The position numbers and the translations under genes are program-made. The notes beneath the pieces were generated by a model. The model was given only the letters and a program-made list of their open reading frames with translations, did not search any database and had not been told where the DNA came from. Positions 44,217-52,735 of a DNA stretch of 64,000 nt are shown one piece after another. Within the stretch, counting starts at the first letter, position 1; each line of letters begins with the position of its first letter. This stretch comes from Streptomyces lucensis JCM 4490 (GTDB lineage Bacteria > Actinomycetota > Actinomycetes > Streptomycetales > Streptomycetaceae). The DNA lies in assembly GCF_014650035.1 (NCBI RefSeq), contig NZ_BMUE01000003.1:1-64000 (forward strand), written 5' to 3'.

Positions 44217-44813
44217 TCAGCTCGCGGGGGACAACTGCGCCTGGACGAGCGGGCCGTAGCGGTCGGCGACGGCGTCGATGTCGGTCTGCCGCAGGTGCGG
44301 GCCGCGTGCGATGCCGTACATGGCGCCGAGGCCCACGAGGGCCGCGACGGCGAGTTCGGCGCGCAGACCGGCGTCGGGGCCGGTGAGCCGGGCGGCGAGA
44401 CGCTCGGTCACCTGGGCGCGGAAGTTGGCGCGCAGGACGTCCCCGTGGTCGCCGTGCAGCGGCGCGAAGGCGATGCGCACCAGCGGGTCGGCGCCGCGCT
44501 CGCGCTGGCTGGACAGGACGTACCGGACCATGTGCCGGCCGAGGCCGGGCAGCGGCGCGGCCAGCAGCGCGTCGGCGTCGGTGTCGAAGGACATCACGCG
44601 GGCGAACAGGGCGTCCTTGTTGCCGAAGTACTTCAGCACGAGCGGCGGGCTGACGCCGGCCCGTTCGGCGACGGCCTTGAGCGTGATGTCGGTGTGCGCG
44701 TGCCGGGCGAGGAGGTGGCGGGCGGCCTTGAGGATCGCGGCCTTGGTGGCCTCGGCGTCACGGCGTGCGGGGGCGGCGGCTCGCGGGCCGGGTGGGGTGC
44801 TCACGGCTCTCAT
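44217..44813 (-). CDS. TetR-family repressor of the MFS operon
   Basis: A 198-residue TetR regulator. The helix-turn-helix is ATKAAILKAARHLLARHAHT, then DITLKAVAERAGVSPPLVLK and YFGNKDALFAR. Its ATG at 44813 overlaps the end of the MFS gene, and GGAGGG lies three bases upstream; a GTG at 44804 is the alternative. It should bind the twin operators in front of the MFS gene and so repress both the transporter and itself until an efflux substrate binds. Confidence 0.88.
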   Translation of the reverse strand: MRAVSTPPGPRAAAPARRDAEATKAAILKAARHLLARHAHTDITLKAVAERAGVSPPLVLKYFGNKDALFARVMSFDTDADALLAAPLPGLGRHMVRYVLSSQRERGADPLVRIAFAPLHGDHGDVLRANFRAQVTERLAARLTGPDAGLRAELAVAALVGLGAMYGIARGPHLRQTDIDAVADRYGPLVQAQLSPAS

Positions 44814-46303
44814 GCTCCCTCCATCGCCTCGTCGCGGGTGCCCCGGGTGGCGCCGCGGGCACGCCGGGTGCCGCCGGCGGGGCCGTCGCCCGGGATGGTG
44901 AGGGCGGCGGCGCAGGCCGCGAGGGCGACGGCGCCCGCCATCGCGAAGGCGAGCAGGTAGCCGTGCAGGGTGGGGACGGCGACGCCGCCCACGGGGCTGG
45001 TGTGGTGCACGAGGACGGCGGCGACGGCGGCACTGGACGTGGCCTGGCCGATGGTCCGCATGAGGACGTTGACGCCGTTGGCGGAGGCCGTCTGGCCGGC
45101 CGGGACGGCGCGCAGGATCAGGGTCGGCAGCGCCGAGTAGGCGAGCGTGGTGCCGGTGGCGACGACGGTGGCGCCCAGGATGATCATCCACAGGTCGCGG
45201 CTGTCGGCGATGCGGACGGCGTAGCCGCAGGCGATGACGGCGGCGCCGAGGGCGAGGGTGACGCGCGGGCCGCGCGCGGCGGAGATGCGGGCGGACAGCG
45301 GGGAGAACAGCAGCATGGTGACGCCGCCGGGCAGCAGGCACAGGCCGGTGGCGACGATCGACAGGCCGAGGCCGTAGCCGGTGGCCTTCGGCGCCTGCAC
45401 CAGCTGGGCGGTGACCAGGGAGTTGGCGTAGAAGGCGAACCCGGTGAGCGTGGCCGCCACATGGGACAGCCCCACCCGCGGCCGGGTCACCAGCCGCAGG
45501 TCGACCAGCGGCCGTTCGGTGCGCAGCTGCTGCCACCACCACAGGGCGAGGACGACGACGGCCCCGGCGAACAGCCCGAGGACCCGGGCGCTGCCCCACC
45601 CCCAGGTGCCGCCCTGGGAGACGCCCAGCAGCAGGCACACCAGCCCGGCGGCGAGACCGAGCGCGCCGAGCGTGTCGAAGCGGCCGGGCTCCCGTACGGG
45701 GGGCTCCTTGACGGCCCACCAGGTGGCCGTCACGCCCGCCGCGCCCAGGGCGCTGGTCAGCCAGAACATGGTGTGCCAGTCGGCGTACTGCACGACCAGC
45801 GCGGCGAGCGGCAGGCCGAGGGCGGCGCCGATGCCCACGGTCGCGCTCATGAGCGCGACCGCCGAGCCCCGGCGCTCCGGCGGGAGCTCGTCGCGCAGGA
45901 TGCTGATGGACAGGGGGACGACGGAGGCGGCGGCGCCCTGCAGCGCCCGGGCGGCGATCAGCACGCGGATGTCGGAGGACAGGGCGCACAGCACCGAGCC
46001 GACCGTCATGAGGGCGAGCGCGGTCGTGAGGACCCGGCGTTTGCCGTACATGTCGCCGGCCCGGCCCAGCACGGGGGTGAGGACGGCGCCGGAGAGCAGG
46101 GTCGCGGTGACCAGCCAGGAGACGGTGGCGGCCGAGGCTCCGGTGAGCCGGGGCAGGTCCGGCAGGAGCGGGACGACCACGGTCTGCATGACCGCCATGA
46201 GGATGCCGCCGGACGCCAGCACCGGGACGGTGAGCCGCTGGCGCAGCGGGGGTGCGGCGGCCGGGGCGCGCGGCGACGGGGGTATCGGGGCGGACTGGTC
46301 CAT
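44810..46303 (-). CDS. MFS drug transporter, DHA2/EmrB-like
   Basis: A 497-residue transporter with about 14 hydrophobic segments, typical of the DHA2 branch. The motif-A-like loop LGRAGDMYGKRRVLTTALAL and the motif-C-like segment VGIGAALGLPLAALVVQYAD are visible. It probably uses the proton gradient to expel toxic compounds. It is the first gene of an operon with the TetR repressor, whose start overlaps its stop. The control region carries two perfect 16-bp operators. Confidence 0.9.
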   Translation of the reverse strand: MDQSAPIPPSPRAPAAAPPLRQRLTVPVLASGGILMAVMQTVVVPLLPDLPRLTGASAATVSWLVTATLLSGAVLTPVLGRAGDMYGKRRVLTTALALMTVGSVLCALSSDIRVLIAARALQGAAASVVPLSISILRDELPPERRGSAVALMSATVGIGAALGLPLAALVVQYADWHTMFWLTSALGAAGVTATWWAVKEPPVREPGRFDTLGALGLAAGLVCLLLGVSQGGTWGWGSARVLGLFAGAVVVLALWWWQQLRTERPLVDLRLVTRPRVGLSHVAATLTGFAFYANSLVTAQLVQAPKATGYGLGLSIVATGLCLLPGGVTMLLFSPLSARISAARGPRVTLALGAAVIACGYAVRIADSRDLWMIILGATVVATGTTLAYSALPTLILRAVPAGQTASANGVNVLMRTIGQATSSAAVAAVLVHHTSPVGGVAVPTLHGYLLAFAMAGAVALAACAAALTIPGDGPAGGTRRARGATRGTRDEAMEGA

Positions 46304-46333
46304 CTGCGCTCCTGCGGACGGCGTTCCCGGAAA

Positions 46334-46373
46334 GTGAATAGCAATTCACCTTATCGAGTGAATGGTCATTCAC
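46334..46373. promoter_or_regulatory. Twin TetR operators of the MFS/TetR operon
   Basis: Two perfect palindromes share the formula GTGAAT-N4-ATTCAC: 46334-46349 (centre AGCA) and 46358-46373 (centre GGTC). They are 24 bp apart centre to centre, about two helical turns, which would place two dimers on the same face of the DNA. They lie 31-70 bp upstream of the MFS start in an AT-rich stretch that must contain its promoter. Confidence 0.82.
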
Positions 46374-46395
46374 CAACCGTTGCCGCCGGGGGAGG

Positions 46396-47592
46396 TCAGC
46401 CGCGCCGGGAGGCCGACCGGGCGTGCAGCGCGCGTGCGGCCCTCGGGCCGAGCCAGCGCTTGAACCTGCGCAGCACCTCCAGCTGCCCGGCCGCCTTGTC
46501 GAGGCCGTAGTACAGCTGCGGCGGCACGTAGGGCAGCAGGGGTGAGTGGCGCTGGCCGAGCAGGGCGAACATCCGGTGCGGGGGCAGCTGGATGTAGCGG
46601 GGCAGGTTCTCGTACCACCGGGCGCTGTAGCGGGCCGCGCTCTGCACGGACAGCAGGTCGGCCTTGCGCCGCCGCTCGTAGGCGGTGAGCGCGGCGGGCA
46701 GGGCGGCGTGCTCGCCGAGGGCGCCGGCCAGGCACATGGCGTCCTCCAGGGCGAGGGTGGTGCCGGCGCCGATGGAGTAGTGGGTGGTGTGGGCCGCGTC
46801 GCCGAGCAGCACCAGGTTGCCGTGGTGCCAGGTGCGGTTGGTGAGGGTGCGGAAGTTCAGCCACGCTGCGCCGTCGCGGCCGATGAGGGGGTGGCCGTCG
46901 AGGATGCCCGCGAAGAGCTTCTCCAGCAGGGCCAGCCGCTCGCCCTCGTCCGCCCGGTCCAGGCCGAGGCCGGTGAAGGTCTGCGGCGAGCACTCGACGA
47001 CGCAGGTGCTGTGCTCGCCGCTGTAGCCGTAGCCGTAGGCCCAGATCCAGCCGTGCCGGGTCTCGGTGAAGGCGAAGGTGAAGGCGTCGAAGACCTTGGT
47101 CGTGCCGAGCCAGATGTAGTGGTTGCGGCCCGAGACGGACTCGGTGCCGAAGTGGCCGGCGTACCGGGTGCGCAGCGCGCTGTGCACGCCGTCGGCCGCG
47201 ACGACGAGGTCCGCGCCGGCGGGCGGCCCGGTGATCTCGCTGTCGAACTCCAGGCGTACGCCGAGGGTGCGGGCGCGGTCGGCGAGCAGGGCGAGCAGCC
47301 GGTGGCGGCCGATGCCGAAGCCCTGGTCGCCGTGGTGCCGGGTCGTCAGGTCACCGACGTGGGCGACGCCGTCGCTCCAGCTGACGGAGTGTTCCTCGAT
47401 CGCCCGCGCCGAGGCGGGGTCGTGCTCCTGGAGCCTGTCGATGAGGCCACGCCAGTACGTCACGCCCCAGCCGTAGGTCGAACCCTCCGGATTGCGTTCG
47501 TGGACGGTGACGTCCACGGCCGGGTCCTGCCTCTTGAGCAGGATGGCGAGGTACAGGCCGGCCGGCCCTCCTCCGACGCAGACCACCTTCAC
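46396..47592 (-). CDS. FAD-dependent aromatic monooxygenase
   Basis: A 398-residue class A flavin hydroxylase. FAD motifs are VVCVGGGPAGLYLAILLK at the start, the DG motif DLVVAADGVHSALRTRY near residue 160 and LVLLGDAAHTTHYSIGAG near residue 275. The N-terminal ERNPEGSTYGWGVTYW matches the salicylyl-CoA/anthraniloyl-CoA hydroxylase-like group, here without the C-terminal reductase domain. The GTG at 47592 follows TAGGGG. The gene is divergent from the tyrosinase operon across 337 bp. A phenolic substrate is likely but not proven. Confidence 0.85.
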   Translation of the reverse strand: MKVVCVGGGPAGLYLAILLKRQDPAVDVTVHERNPEGSTYGWGVTYWRGLIDRLQEHDPASARAIEEHSVSWSDGVAHVGDLTTRHHGDQGFGIGRHRLLALLADRARTLGVRLEFDSEITGPPAGADLVVAADGVHSALRTRYAGHFGTESVSGRNHYIWLGTTKVFDAFTFAFTETRHGWIWAYGYGYSGEHSTCVVECSPQTFTGLGLDRADEGERLALLEKLFAGILDGHPLIGRDGAAWLNFRTLTNRTWHHGNLVLLGDAAHTTHYSIGAGTTLALEDAMCLAGALGEHAALPAALTAYERRRKADLLSVQSAARYSARWYENLPRYIQLPPHRMFALLGQRHSPLLPYVPPQLYYGLDKAAGQLEVLRRFKRWLGPRAARALHARSASRRG

Positions 47593-47812
47593 CGCAACAC
47601 CCCTACCGGTCACCTGGAGTAAAGATCCGACCCCGCACAGTAGCAGGGCCGGTCGCGTCGATCGCGTCAGCCTGGCGCGGTGAGCCGGGTCACCCGGACG
47701 GGCGGCGCCGGAGAAGGATCGGCGGAAAACCGGGCGCGGCGGCAAGGAATTGCCCGGGCGGCGGCACGCCGGCCCGGCGCCACGACAAGATCATCTTCGT
47801 TCAACTCTGTAT

Positions 47813-47830
47813 GACATGTGGCCACTTGTC
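47813..47830. promoter_or_regulatory. Near-perfect palindrome upstream of melC1
   Basis: GACATGTGG-CCACTTGTC is an 18-bp palindrome with one mismatched pair, in an AT-richer island (about 47788-47840) within the 337-bp gap between the monooxygenase and melC1. It is 100 bp upstream of the melC1 start. The rest of this gap is GC-rich with no clear hexamers. A copper- or development-responsive operator is one possibility. Confidence 0.4.
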
Positions 47831-47929
47831 CTGATCGTGACCAACCGGCTCCGGGGGATTTCCCCCGTTCCCGCACCCACCGGTAGGCATGCGTCGTCAC
47901 CACCGCAACACCCCTCCCGGAGGACCCGC

Positions 47930-48310
47930 ATGACCGACCTCACCCGCCGCCGCGCGCTCACCGCGGCGGCCGCCCTGGCCGCGACGGCCTCGGCCGCCAC
48001 GCTCGTCGCACCCGCCGCCTCGGCCGCCGGCCACGACCACGACCACACCGCGCCGCAGTCCTTCGACGAGGTCTACAAGGGCCGCCGGATACAGGGCCGG
48101 CCGGCCGGCGCGGGCGGTCACCACGCCGAACACGGCGGCGGCTACGCGGTGTTCGTGGACGGGGTGCAGCTGCACATGATGCGCAACGCCGACGGCAGCT
48201 GGATCAGCGTCGTCAGCCACTACGACCCGGTGGCCACCCCGCGCGCGGCCGCCCGTGCCGCGGTCGACGAGCTCCAGGGCGCGCCCCTGCTGCCCTTCCC
48301 CGCCAACTGA
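47930..48310 (+). CDS. melC1: Tyrosinase copper chaperone/cofactor MelC1
   Basis: A 126-residue caddie protein that delivers copper to tyrosinase and carries it out of the cell. A Tat signal starts [17 protein letters not shown] and ends ASAAG. A His-rich segment GHDHDH and [20 protein letters not shown] follow; the last block is typical of MelC1, including a Tyr that plugs the enzyme's active site. CGGAGGA precedes the ATG. The gene lies 35 bp upstream of the tyrosinase gene in the usual mel order. Confidence 0.92.
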   Translation: MTDLTRRRALTAAAALAATASAATLVAPAASAAGHDHDHTAPQSFDEVYKGRRIQGRPAGAGGHHAEHGGGYAVFVDGVQLHMMRNADGSWISVVSHYDPVATPRAAARAAVDELQGAPLLPFPAN

Positions 48311-48345
48311 CCGCCCCCGCAAGGACTCACGGAGCACCGCGCACC

Positions 48346-49167
48346 ATGACCGTACGCAAGAACCAGGCCGTCCTGACCGCAGACGAGAAGCGCCGGTTCG
48401 TCGCCGCACTCCTCGAACTCAAGCGCAGCGGACGCTACGACGACTTCGTCCGCACGCACAACGCCTTCATCATGGCCGACACCGACAGCGGCGAGCGGAC
48501 GGGACACCGCTCCCCGTCCTTCCTGCCCTGGCACCGCAGATTCCTGCTCGACTTCGAGCAGGCGCTGCAGTCGGTGGACCCCTCGGTGGCGCTGCCGTAC
48601 TGGGACTGGAGCACCGACCGCACGGTCCGCGCTTCGCTGTGGGCGCCGGACTTCCTCGGCGGCACCGGTCGCAGTTCGGACGGCCGGGTGATGGACGGCC
48701 CGTTCGCCGCGGCCGGCGGCGCCTGGCCGGTCAACGTGCGGGTGGACGGCCGCACGTTCCTGCGCCGCTCGCTCGGCACGGGCGTGCGCGAGCTGCCGAC
48801 CCGGGCGGAGGTGGAGTCGGTGCTGTCGATCGCCACGTACGACATGGCGCCGTACAACAGTGCCTCGGACGGCTTCCGCAACCACCTGGAGGGCTGGCGC
48901 GGGGTCAACCTGCACAACCGGGTCCACGTGTGGGTCGGCGGGCAGATGGCCACCGGGGTCTCACCCAACGACCCGGTGTTCTGGCTGCACCACGCCTACG
49001 TCGACAAGCTGTGGGCCGAGTGGCAGCGGCGGCACCCCGGCGCCGGGTACGTGCCGGCGGCCGGCACGCCGGACGTAGTGGACCTCGACGAGACGATGAA
49101 GCCGTGGAACGACGTGCGTCCGGCGGACCTGCTGGACCACACCCGGCACTACACCTTCGACGTCTGA
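48346..49167 (+). CDS. melC2: Tyrosinase (type-3 copper monophenol oxidase)
   Basis: A 273-residue tyrosinase that hydroxylates phenols and oxidises catechols on the way to melanin. All six copper ligands are visible: His38, His54 and His63 (TGHRSPSFLPWHRRF) for copper A, and His190, His194 (VNLHNRVHVW) and His216 (VFWLHHAYVD) for copper B. Length and numbering coincide with characterised Streptomyces MelC2. It has no signal peptide and is exported with MelC1. It ends flush against the RNase H gene; the two stops share the palindrome GTCTGATCAGAC. Confidence 0.95.
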   Translation: MTVRKNQAVLTADEKRRFVAALLELKRSGRYDDFVRTHNAFIMADTDSGERTGHRSPSFLPWHRRFLLDFEQALQSVDPSVALPYWDWSTDRTVRASLWAPDFLGGTGRSSDGRVMDGPFAAAGGAWPVNVRVDGRTFLRRSLGTGVRELPTRAEVESVLSIATYDMAPYNSASDGFRNHLEGWRGVNLHNRVHVWVGGQMATGVSPNDPVFWLHHAYVDKLWAEWQRRHPGAGYVPAAGTPDVVDLDETMKPWNDVRPADLLDHTRHYTFDV

Positions 49168-49851
49168 TCAGACCTCGGCGCCGCGGCACTCCGGGTGGCC
49201 CCAGCCCTTCGTGTTCTTGGCGATGGACTCGCCGGCCGCGTAGGAGCGGCCGCACAGGCAGCGGCCGGGGAACTTCGCCTTGATGGTGCGTGCGGACGCC
49301 GCGCCGCCGGTACGGCGGGGCGCCTTCTTGCGCGGCGCCCTGGCCGCCGGGGCGTCGGGGGACGCCGGCGGCTGCGGGGAGCCGAGCGCGCTGCCGGCCG
49401 CCTCCTGGACGGTCGCCGCCTGGCTGGCGGCGCGGTCGGCGAAGTCGTTCAGCGGGTCGCCGTCGGCCTGGTGGGCCGGCACGTAGCGGAAGTCGACGGT
49501 CCGCCCGTCGAGCAGTTCGTCGATGCGGACCACCAGGTCCTGGTTGGCGACCGGCTTGCCGGCGGCGGTCTTCCAGCCGTTGCGCTTCCAGCCGGGCAGC
49601 CAGGTGGTGACGGCCTTCATCGCGTACTGGGAGTCCATCCGGATCTCCAGCGGCACATCGGGGTCGACGGCCGCCAGCAGGCGTTCCAGGGCGGTCAGTT
49701 CGGCGACGTTGTTGGTGGCCCGGCCGAGCGGGCCGGCCTCCCAGCGGGCGGGGGTCCGCTCGTCGCCGTCGGAGACCACCCACGCCCATCCGGCCGGTCC
49801 GGGGTTTCCCTTCGAAGCCCCGTCGCACGCGGCCACCACACGTTCACGCAT
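49168..49851 (-). CDS. RNase H-family protein with C-terminal Cys-containing module
   Basis: A 227-residue protein. Residues 1-140 are an RNase HI domain with the four acidic residues in AACDGASKGNPGPAGW, LTALERLLAAV, IRMDSQYAMKAV and DFADRAA, so it should cleave RNA in RNA/DNA hybrids. A basic Pro/Ala linker (RAPRKKAPRRTGG) leads to a C-terminal module, RCLCGRSYAAGESIAKN then GWGHPECRG, which may bind zinc. I chose the ATG at 49851 over the GTG two codons earlier. It is probably an accessory RNase H, not the only copy in the genome. Confidence 0.85.
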   Translation of the reverse strand: MRERVVAACDGASKGNPGPAGWAWVVSDGDERTPARWEAGPLGRATNNVAELTALERLLAAVDPDVPLEIRMDSQYAMKAVTTWLPGWKRNGWKTAAGKPVANQDLVVRIDELLDGRTVDFRYVPAHQADGDPLNDFADRAASQAATVQEAAGSALGSPQPPASPDAPAARAPRKKAPRRTGGAASARTIKAKFPGRCLCGRSYAAGESIAKNTKGWGHPECRGAEV

Positions 49852-49897
49852 GTGCACGATGATGCCATGGCCTCGCCGGCCGGCGTCCCGGGCCGGG

Positions 49898-50695
49898 TCA
49901 GACGTCCTTGACCCCGGGCATCTCCCCCTCGGTGGTCGTGACGTCGATCACCGAGAAATTGGCGCCCTGCGGGTCGCTGAGCGCCGCGAACCGGCCGAAG
50001 GGGCTGCTCATCGGACCGAAGCGGAGGATGCCGCCGAGCGTCGTTGCCCTGGCGACGGCCTCGTCGCAGTCGTCCACGGCGAAGTAGACGTTGACGTACG
50101 ACGGCACCTCGGGTGGGAAGTCCTCCGTCATCCGCATCCTGCCGAGGACCGTGTCCTCCCCGAGGTCGAACATGCGGAAGTCGACCGCCTGGTCCTCGAT
50201 CTCCTTCATCCGGTACGGGAAGACGGCGGAGAGGAAGGCGTCGGCCGTCTCTGGCTCGCGGGTGAAGACCTCGGCCCAGCAGTAGGCGCCCGGTGTCGCC
50301 GCCGGCGCCTCGAAGCCCTCGTGGGTGCCGGCCTGCCACACGCCGAACACGGCCCCGCTGGGCTCCCTGGCCAGGCACATGGTGCCGAAGTCACCCACCC
50401 GCATCGGCCCCATCAGCACCTCGCCGCCGTTCTCGCGGATCTTCGCCGCGGTGGCCTCGGCGTCCGGCGAGGCGAGGTACAGGCACCACTGCGACTGGCC
50501 CTCCTGCCCCGGCATGGGCGGCACGACGGCGGCCACCGCCCTGCCGTCCACGTAGGCCTGCGTGTAGTTGCCGTACTCCGACGACGACTCGCCGAAGGTC
50601 CAGCCGAGGACGTCGCCGTAGAACCTCTTCGCTCCCTCGACGTCGCTGAACATCGCATCGGCCCAACAGGGCGTTCCTTCGGGTTGTACGGCCAT
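49898..50695 (-). CDS. Two-domain VOC-family protein
   Basis: A 265-residue glyoxalase/VOC protein with two beta-alpha-beta-beta-beta modules. The first is in GTPCWADAMFSDVEGAKRFY with SQWCLYLASPDAEATAAKIR; the second is GAYCWAEVFTREPETADAFL with NVYFAVDDCDEAVARAT. This subfamily is common in Streptomyces with no assigned substrate. Start ATG at 50695; a GGGTTG upstream is weak. It is divergent from the APH-like kinase. Confidence 0.86.
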   Translation of the reverse strand: MAVQPEGTPCWADAMFSDVEGAKRFYGDVLGWTFGESSSEYGNYTQAYVDGRAVAAVVPPMPGQEGQSQWCLYLASPDAEATAAKIRENGGEVLMGPMRVGDFGTMCLAREPSGAVFGVWQAGTHEGFEAPAATPGAYCWAEVFTREPETADAFLSAVFPYRMKEIEDQAVDFRMFDLGEDTVLGRMRMTEDFPPEVPSYVNVYFAVDDCDEAVARATTLGGILRFGPMSSPFGRFAALSDPQGANFSVIDVTTTEGEMPGVKDV

Positions 50696-50825
50696 GCTCG
50701 CGGCCCTCCTGAGGTGCGGTGTGTCCCCGATTGCTCACGCTAGCCACCCGCCGGGCGGCCCGCGCGCCGAACCGAACGGAAATCCCGTCGACAGCAGGGG
50801 TGTCGGGGCGCTGGGATGGGCACCG

Positions 50826-51737
50826 ATGAGTGCCTTTCACAGCCGGAGCCCGCGGCGGATGCACGCGGACGAGGCCGACGTCGACGCCCCGCTGGTCCGG
50901 CGCCTGGTCGCCCGGCGGTTCCCCGAGTGGGCCGGGCTGCCGGTCCGGCGCCTGGCGTCCAGTGGCACCGAGAACGCCATGTTCCGGCTGGGGCCCCGCC
51001 TCGTGGTGCGGCTCCCCCGCCGCCCCGGGGCCGTGCCGGACGTGGTGCACGAGCAGCGCTGGCTGCCCCGGCTCGGACCGCTGCTGCCGGTGGCCGTGCC
51101 CGAGCCGCTGGGGGTGGGCGAACCGGACGAGGACTTCCCGTGGCCCTGGTCGGTCTACCGGTGGCTGGAGGGCCGCAACCCCGTCGCGGGGGCGGTCGAG
51201 GAGCCGCGGCGGCTGGCCGTGGACCTGGGGACGTTCGTGCGGTCGCTGCGCCGCGTCGCCCCGTGGGACGGGCCGCCCGGTCACCGGGGCGGCCCCCTGC
51301 GGGACCGGGACGAGCCCACCCGGGCGGCCGTCGCGGAACTGGGCGCCAGGGTGGACGCCGCCGCGGTCACGGCCCTGTGGGAGCGGGCCCTGGACGCCCC
51401 GGCCCATACCGGAGCGGCGGTGTGGGCCCACGGCGACCTGTCGCCCGGGAACGTGCTGGTCGGCCCCGGCGGCGCACTGCGCGCGGTGATCGACTTCGGC
51501 ACCGCCGGGGTCGGCGATCCCGCCGCGGACCTGATCGTCGCCTGGAACCTGCTGCCCGGACACGCCCGGGACACCTTCCGCCGGACCGTCGGCGCGGACG
51601 ACGCCGAGTGGGCGCGCGGGCGGGGCTGGGCGCTGTCGGTCTCACTGATCCAGCTGCCGTACTACTGGGACACGAATCCGGCGCTCGCGGAGAACTCCCG
51701 GCATGTGATCACCGAGATCCTCGCCGAGGCCGGATAG
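50826..51737 (+). CDS. Aminoglycoside-phosphotransferase-like kinase
   Basis: A 303-residue APH-fold protein. The nucleotide-binding segment is RLASSGTENAMFRLGPRLVV, the catalytic loop WAHGDLSPGNVLV and the metal-binding IDFGTAGVGDPAADL. It belongs to the broad family that includes antibiotic and small-molecule kinases; nothing here identifies the substrate and resistance should not be assumed. The ATG at 50826 has GGGATGGG upstream; an internal ATG at 50859 is also possible. Confidence 0.85.
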   Translation: MSAFHSRSPRRMHADEADVDAPLVRRLVARRFPEWAGLPVRRLASSGTENAMFRLGPRLVVRLPRRPGAVPDVVHEQRWLPRLGPLLPVAVPEPLGVGEPDEDFPWPWSVYRWLEGRNPVAGAVEEPRRLAVDLGTFVRSLRRVAPWDGPPGHRGGPLRDRDEPTRAAVAELGARVDAAAVTALWERALDAPAHTGAAVWAHGDLSPGNVLVGPGGALRAVIDFGTAGVGDPAADLIVAWNLLPGHARDTFRRTVGADDAEWARGRGWALSVSLIQLPYYWDTNPALAENSRHVITEILAEAG

Positions 51738-51749
51738 CGCCGGGGCGCG

Positions 51750-52232
51750 TCACTCCCCCGCGTACGCCCTCTCCAGCGCGGCGACGTCCAGCTTGCCCAT
51801 GCCCAGCATGGCGCGGGTGGTGCGGGCGGCCTTCTCCGGGTCCGGGTCGGCCATCAGGTCGATCAGCCGGCCGTAGACGACCTGCCAGGAGACGCCGTAC
51901 TTGTCCTTGAGCCAGCCGCAGGGGCCGCCCTCGCCGCCGCCCTCGGTGAGCCTGGTCCAGTAGTGGTCGATCTCCTGCTGGTCGGCGCAGAGGATCTGGA
52001 ACGACACCGCCTCGTCGAACGTGAACTGGGGCCCGCCGTTGAGCGCGAGGAACCTCTGGCCGTTGGCCGTGAACTCGACGGCCAGCACGGAGCCCGCCGG
52101 TCCGGGACCGGCGTCGGTGTAGCGGCTGACGCGGCCGATGCCGGAGTTCTTGAAGACCGACACGTAGTAGTGGGCGGCCTCCTCGGCCTGTCCGTCGAAC
52201 CAGAGACACGTGGTGAAACCGTCGGTGGTCAT
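51750..52232 (-). CDS. PhnB-like VOC-family protein
   Basis: A 160-residue single-module VOC protein of the PhnB/3-demethylubiquinone-methyltransferase-like type. Motifs are TTCLWFDGQAEEAAHYYVSV, LNGGPQFTFDEAVSFQILCA and CGWLKDKYGVSWQVVYGRL. The C-terminus ARTTRAMLGMGKLDVAALER is also typical. No enzymatic activity is assigned in the family. CAGGAGGTGC upstream of the ATG at 52232 is an excellent ribosome site. Confidence 0.88.
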   Translation of the reverse strand: MTTDGFTTCLWFDGQAEEAAHYYVSVFKNSGIGRVSRYTDAGPGPAGSVLAVEFTANGQRFLALNGGPQFTFDEAVSFQILCADQQEIDHYWTRLTEGGGEGGPCGWLKDKYGVSWQVVYGRLIDLMADPDPEKAARTTRAMLGMGKLDVAALERAYAGE

Positions 52233-52271
52233 GAGCACCTCCTGGGCGTGGAACGCGGTCACCGGTGCAGA

Positions 52272-52287
52272 CCGGGCCGCGGCCCGG
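52272..52287. repeat. 16-bp GC palindrome between VOC and ClgR-like genes
   Basis: CCGGGCCGCGGCCCGG is a perfect self-complementary 16-mer in the 125-bp gap between two minus-strand genes. Further GC-rich dyads follow at 52325-52350. It may serve as the terminator of the ClgR-like gene; there is no T tract. Confidence 0.35.
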
Positions 52288-52357
52288 AACTCATCGGCCC
52301 CGGCCACCGGACGTCGTTTCCGGCGGCCGCGGCCGAAGCGGCCCGGCCGCGACCGGG

Positions 52358-52735
52358 TCAGGCGGCCAGGCAGAGTCCGTTGTGCGGCCGGTACGGCACG
52401 CCGGCCGGCCGGCGCCGCTCGGGCGTGCGCCGGGTCAGCTCGCCGTGCGCCAGCGACAGCAGGTCGCCGAGGCCCAGGCCGAGCGCGTGCGCGGCGGCCG
52501 CCAGGACCTCCGAGGAGGCCTCCTTGCGGCCGCGCTCGATCTCCGACAGATAGGGCAGCGAGATCCGGGCCGCGTCGGCCACGTCCTTGATCGTGCGCTG
52601 CTGCGCCCGGCGCTCGCGCCGCAGCACCTCCCCGATCAGGTCGCGCCACAGCGGCTCCCGGGGCTCGGGCCCCCCGCCGCCGTCGGGGCGGACGGGTGCG
52701 GGTCGCAGGGGAAGGACTCGGGCTTCGGTGCTCAC
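52358..52735 (-). CDS. ClgR-like XRE-family regulator with degron-like C-terminus
   Basis: A 125-residue protein with one helix-turn-helix, RTIKDVADAARISLPYLSEI then ERGRKEASSEVLAAAAHALG, which closely resembles ClgR, the activator of clp protease and lon genes. Beyond residue 90 it diverges from ClgR and ends NGLCLAA. The terminal LAA recalls the ssrA tag, and ClgR itself ends in two Ala that mark it for ClpP proteolysis, so this protein may be similarly unstable. I chose the GTG at 52735, preceded by GGAGG about 12 bases away; 52747 is the alternative. Confidence 0.83.
   Translation of the reverse strand: MSTEARVLPLRPAPVRPDGGGGPEPREPLWRDLIGEVLRRERRAQQRTIKDVADAARISLPYLSEIERGRKEASSEVLAAAAHALGLGLGDLLSLAHGELTRRTPERRRPAGVPYRPHNGLCLAA

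Noticed and set aside
50826-51737. Antibiotic-resistance phosphotransferase
   Set aside because: The APH fold is clear, but this family includes many non-resistance kinases and no resistance context is present.
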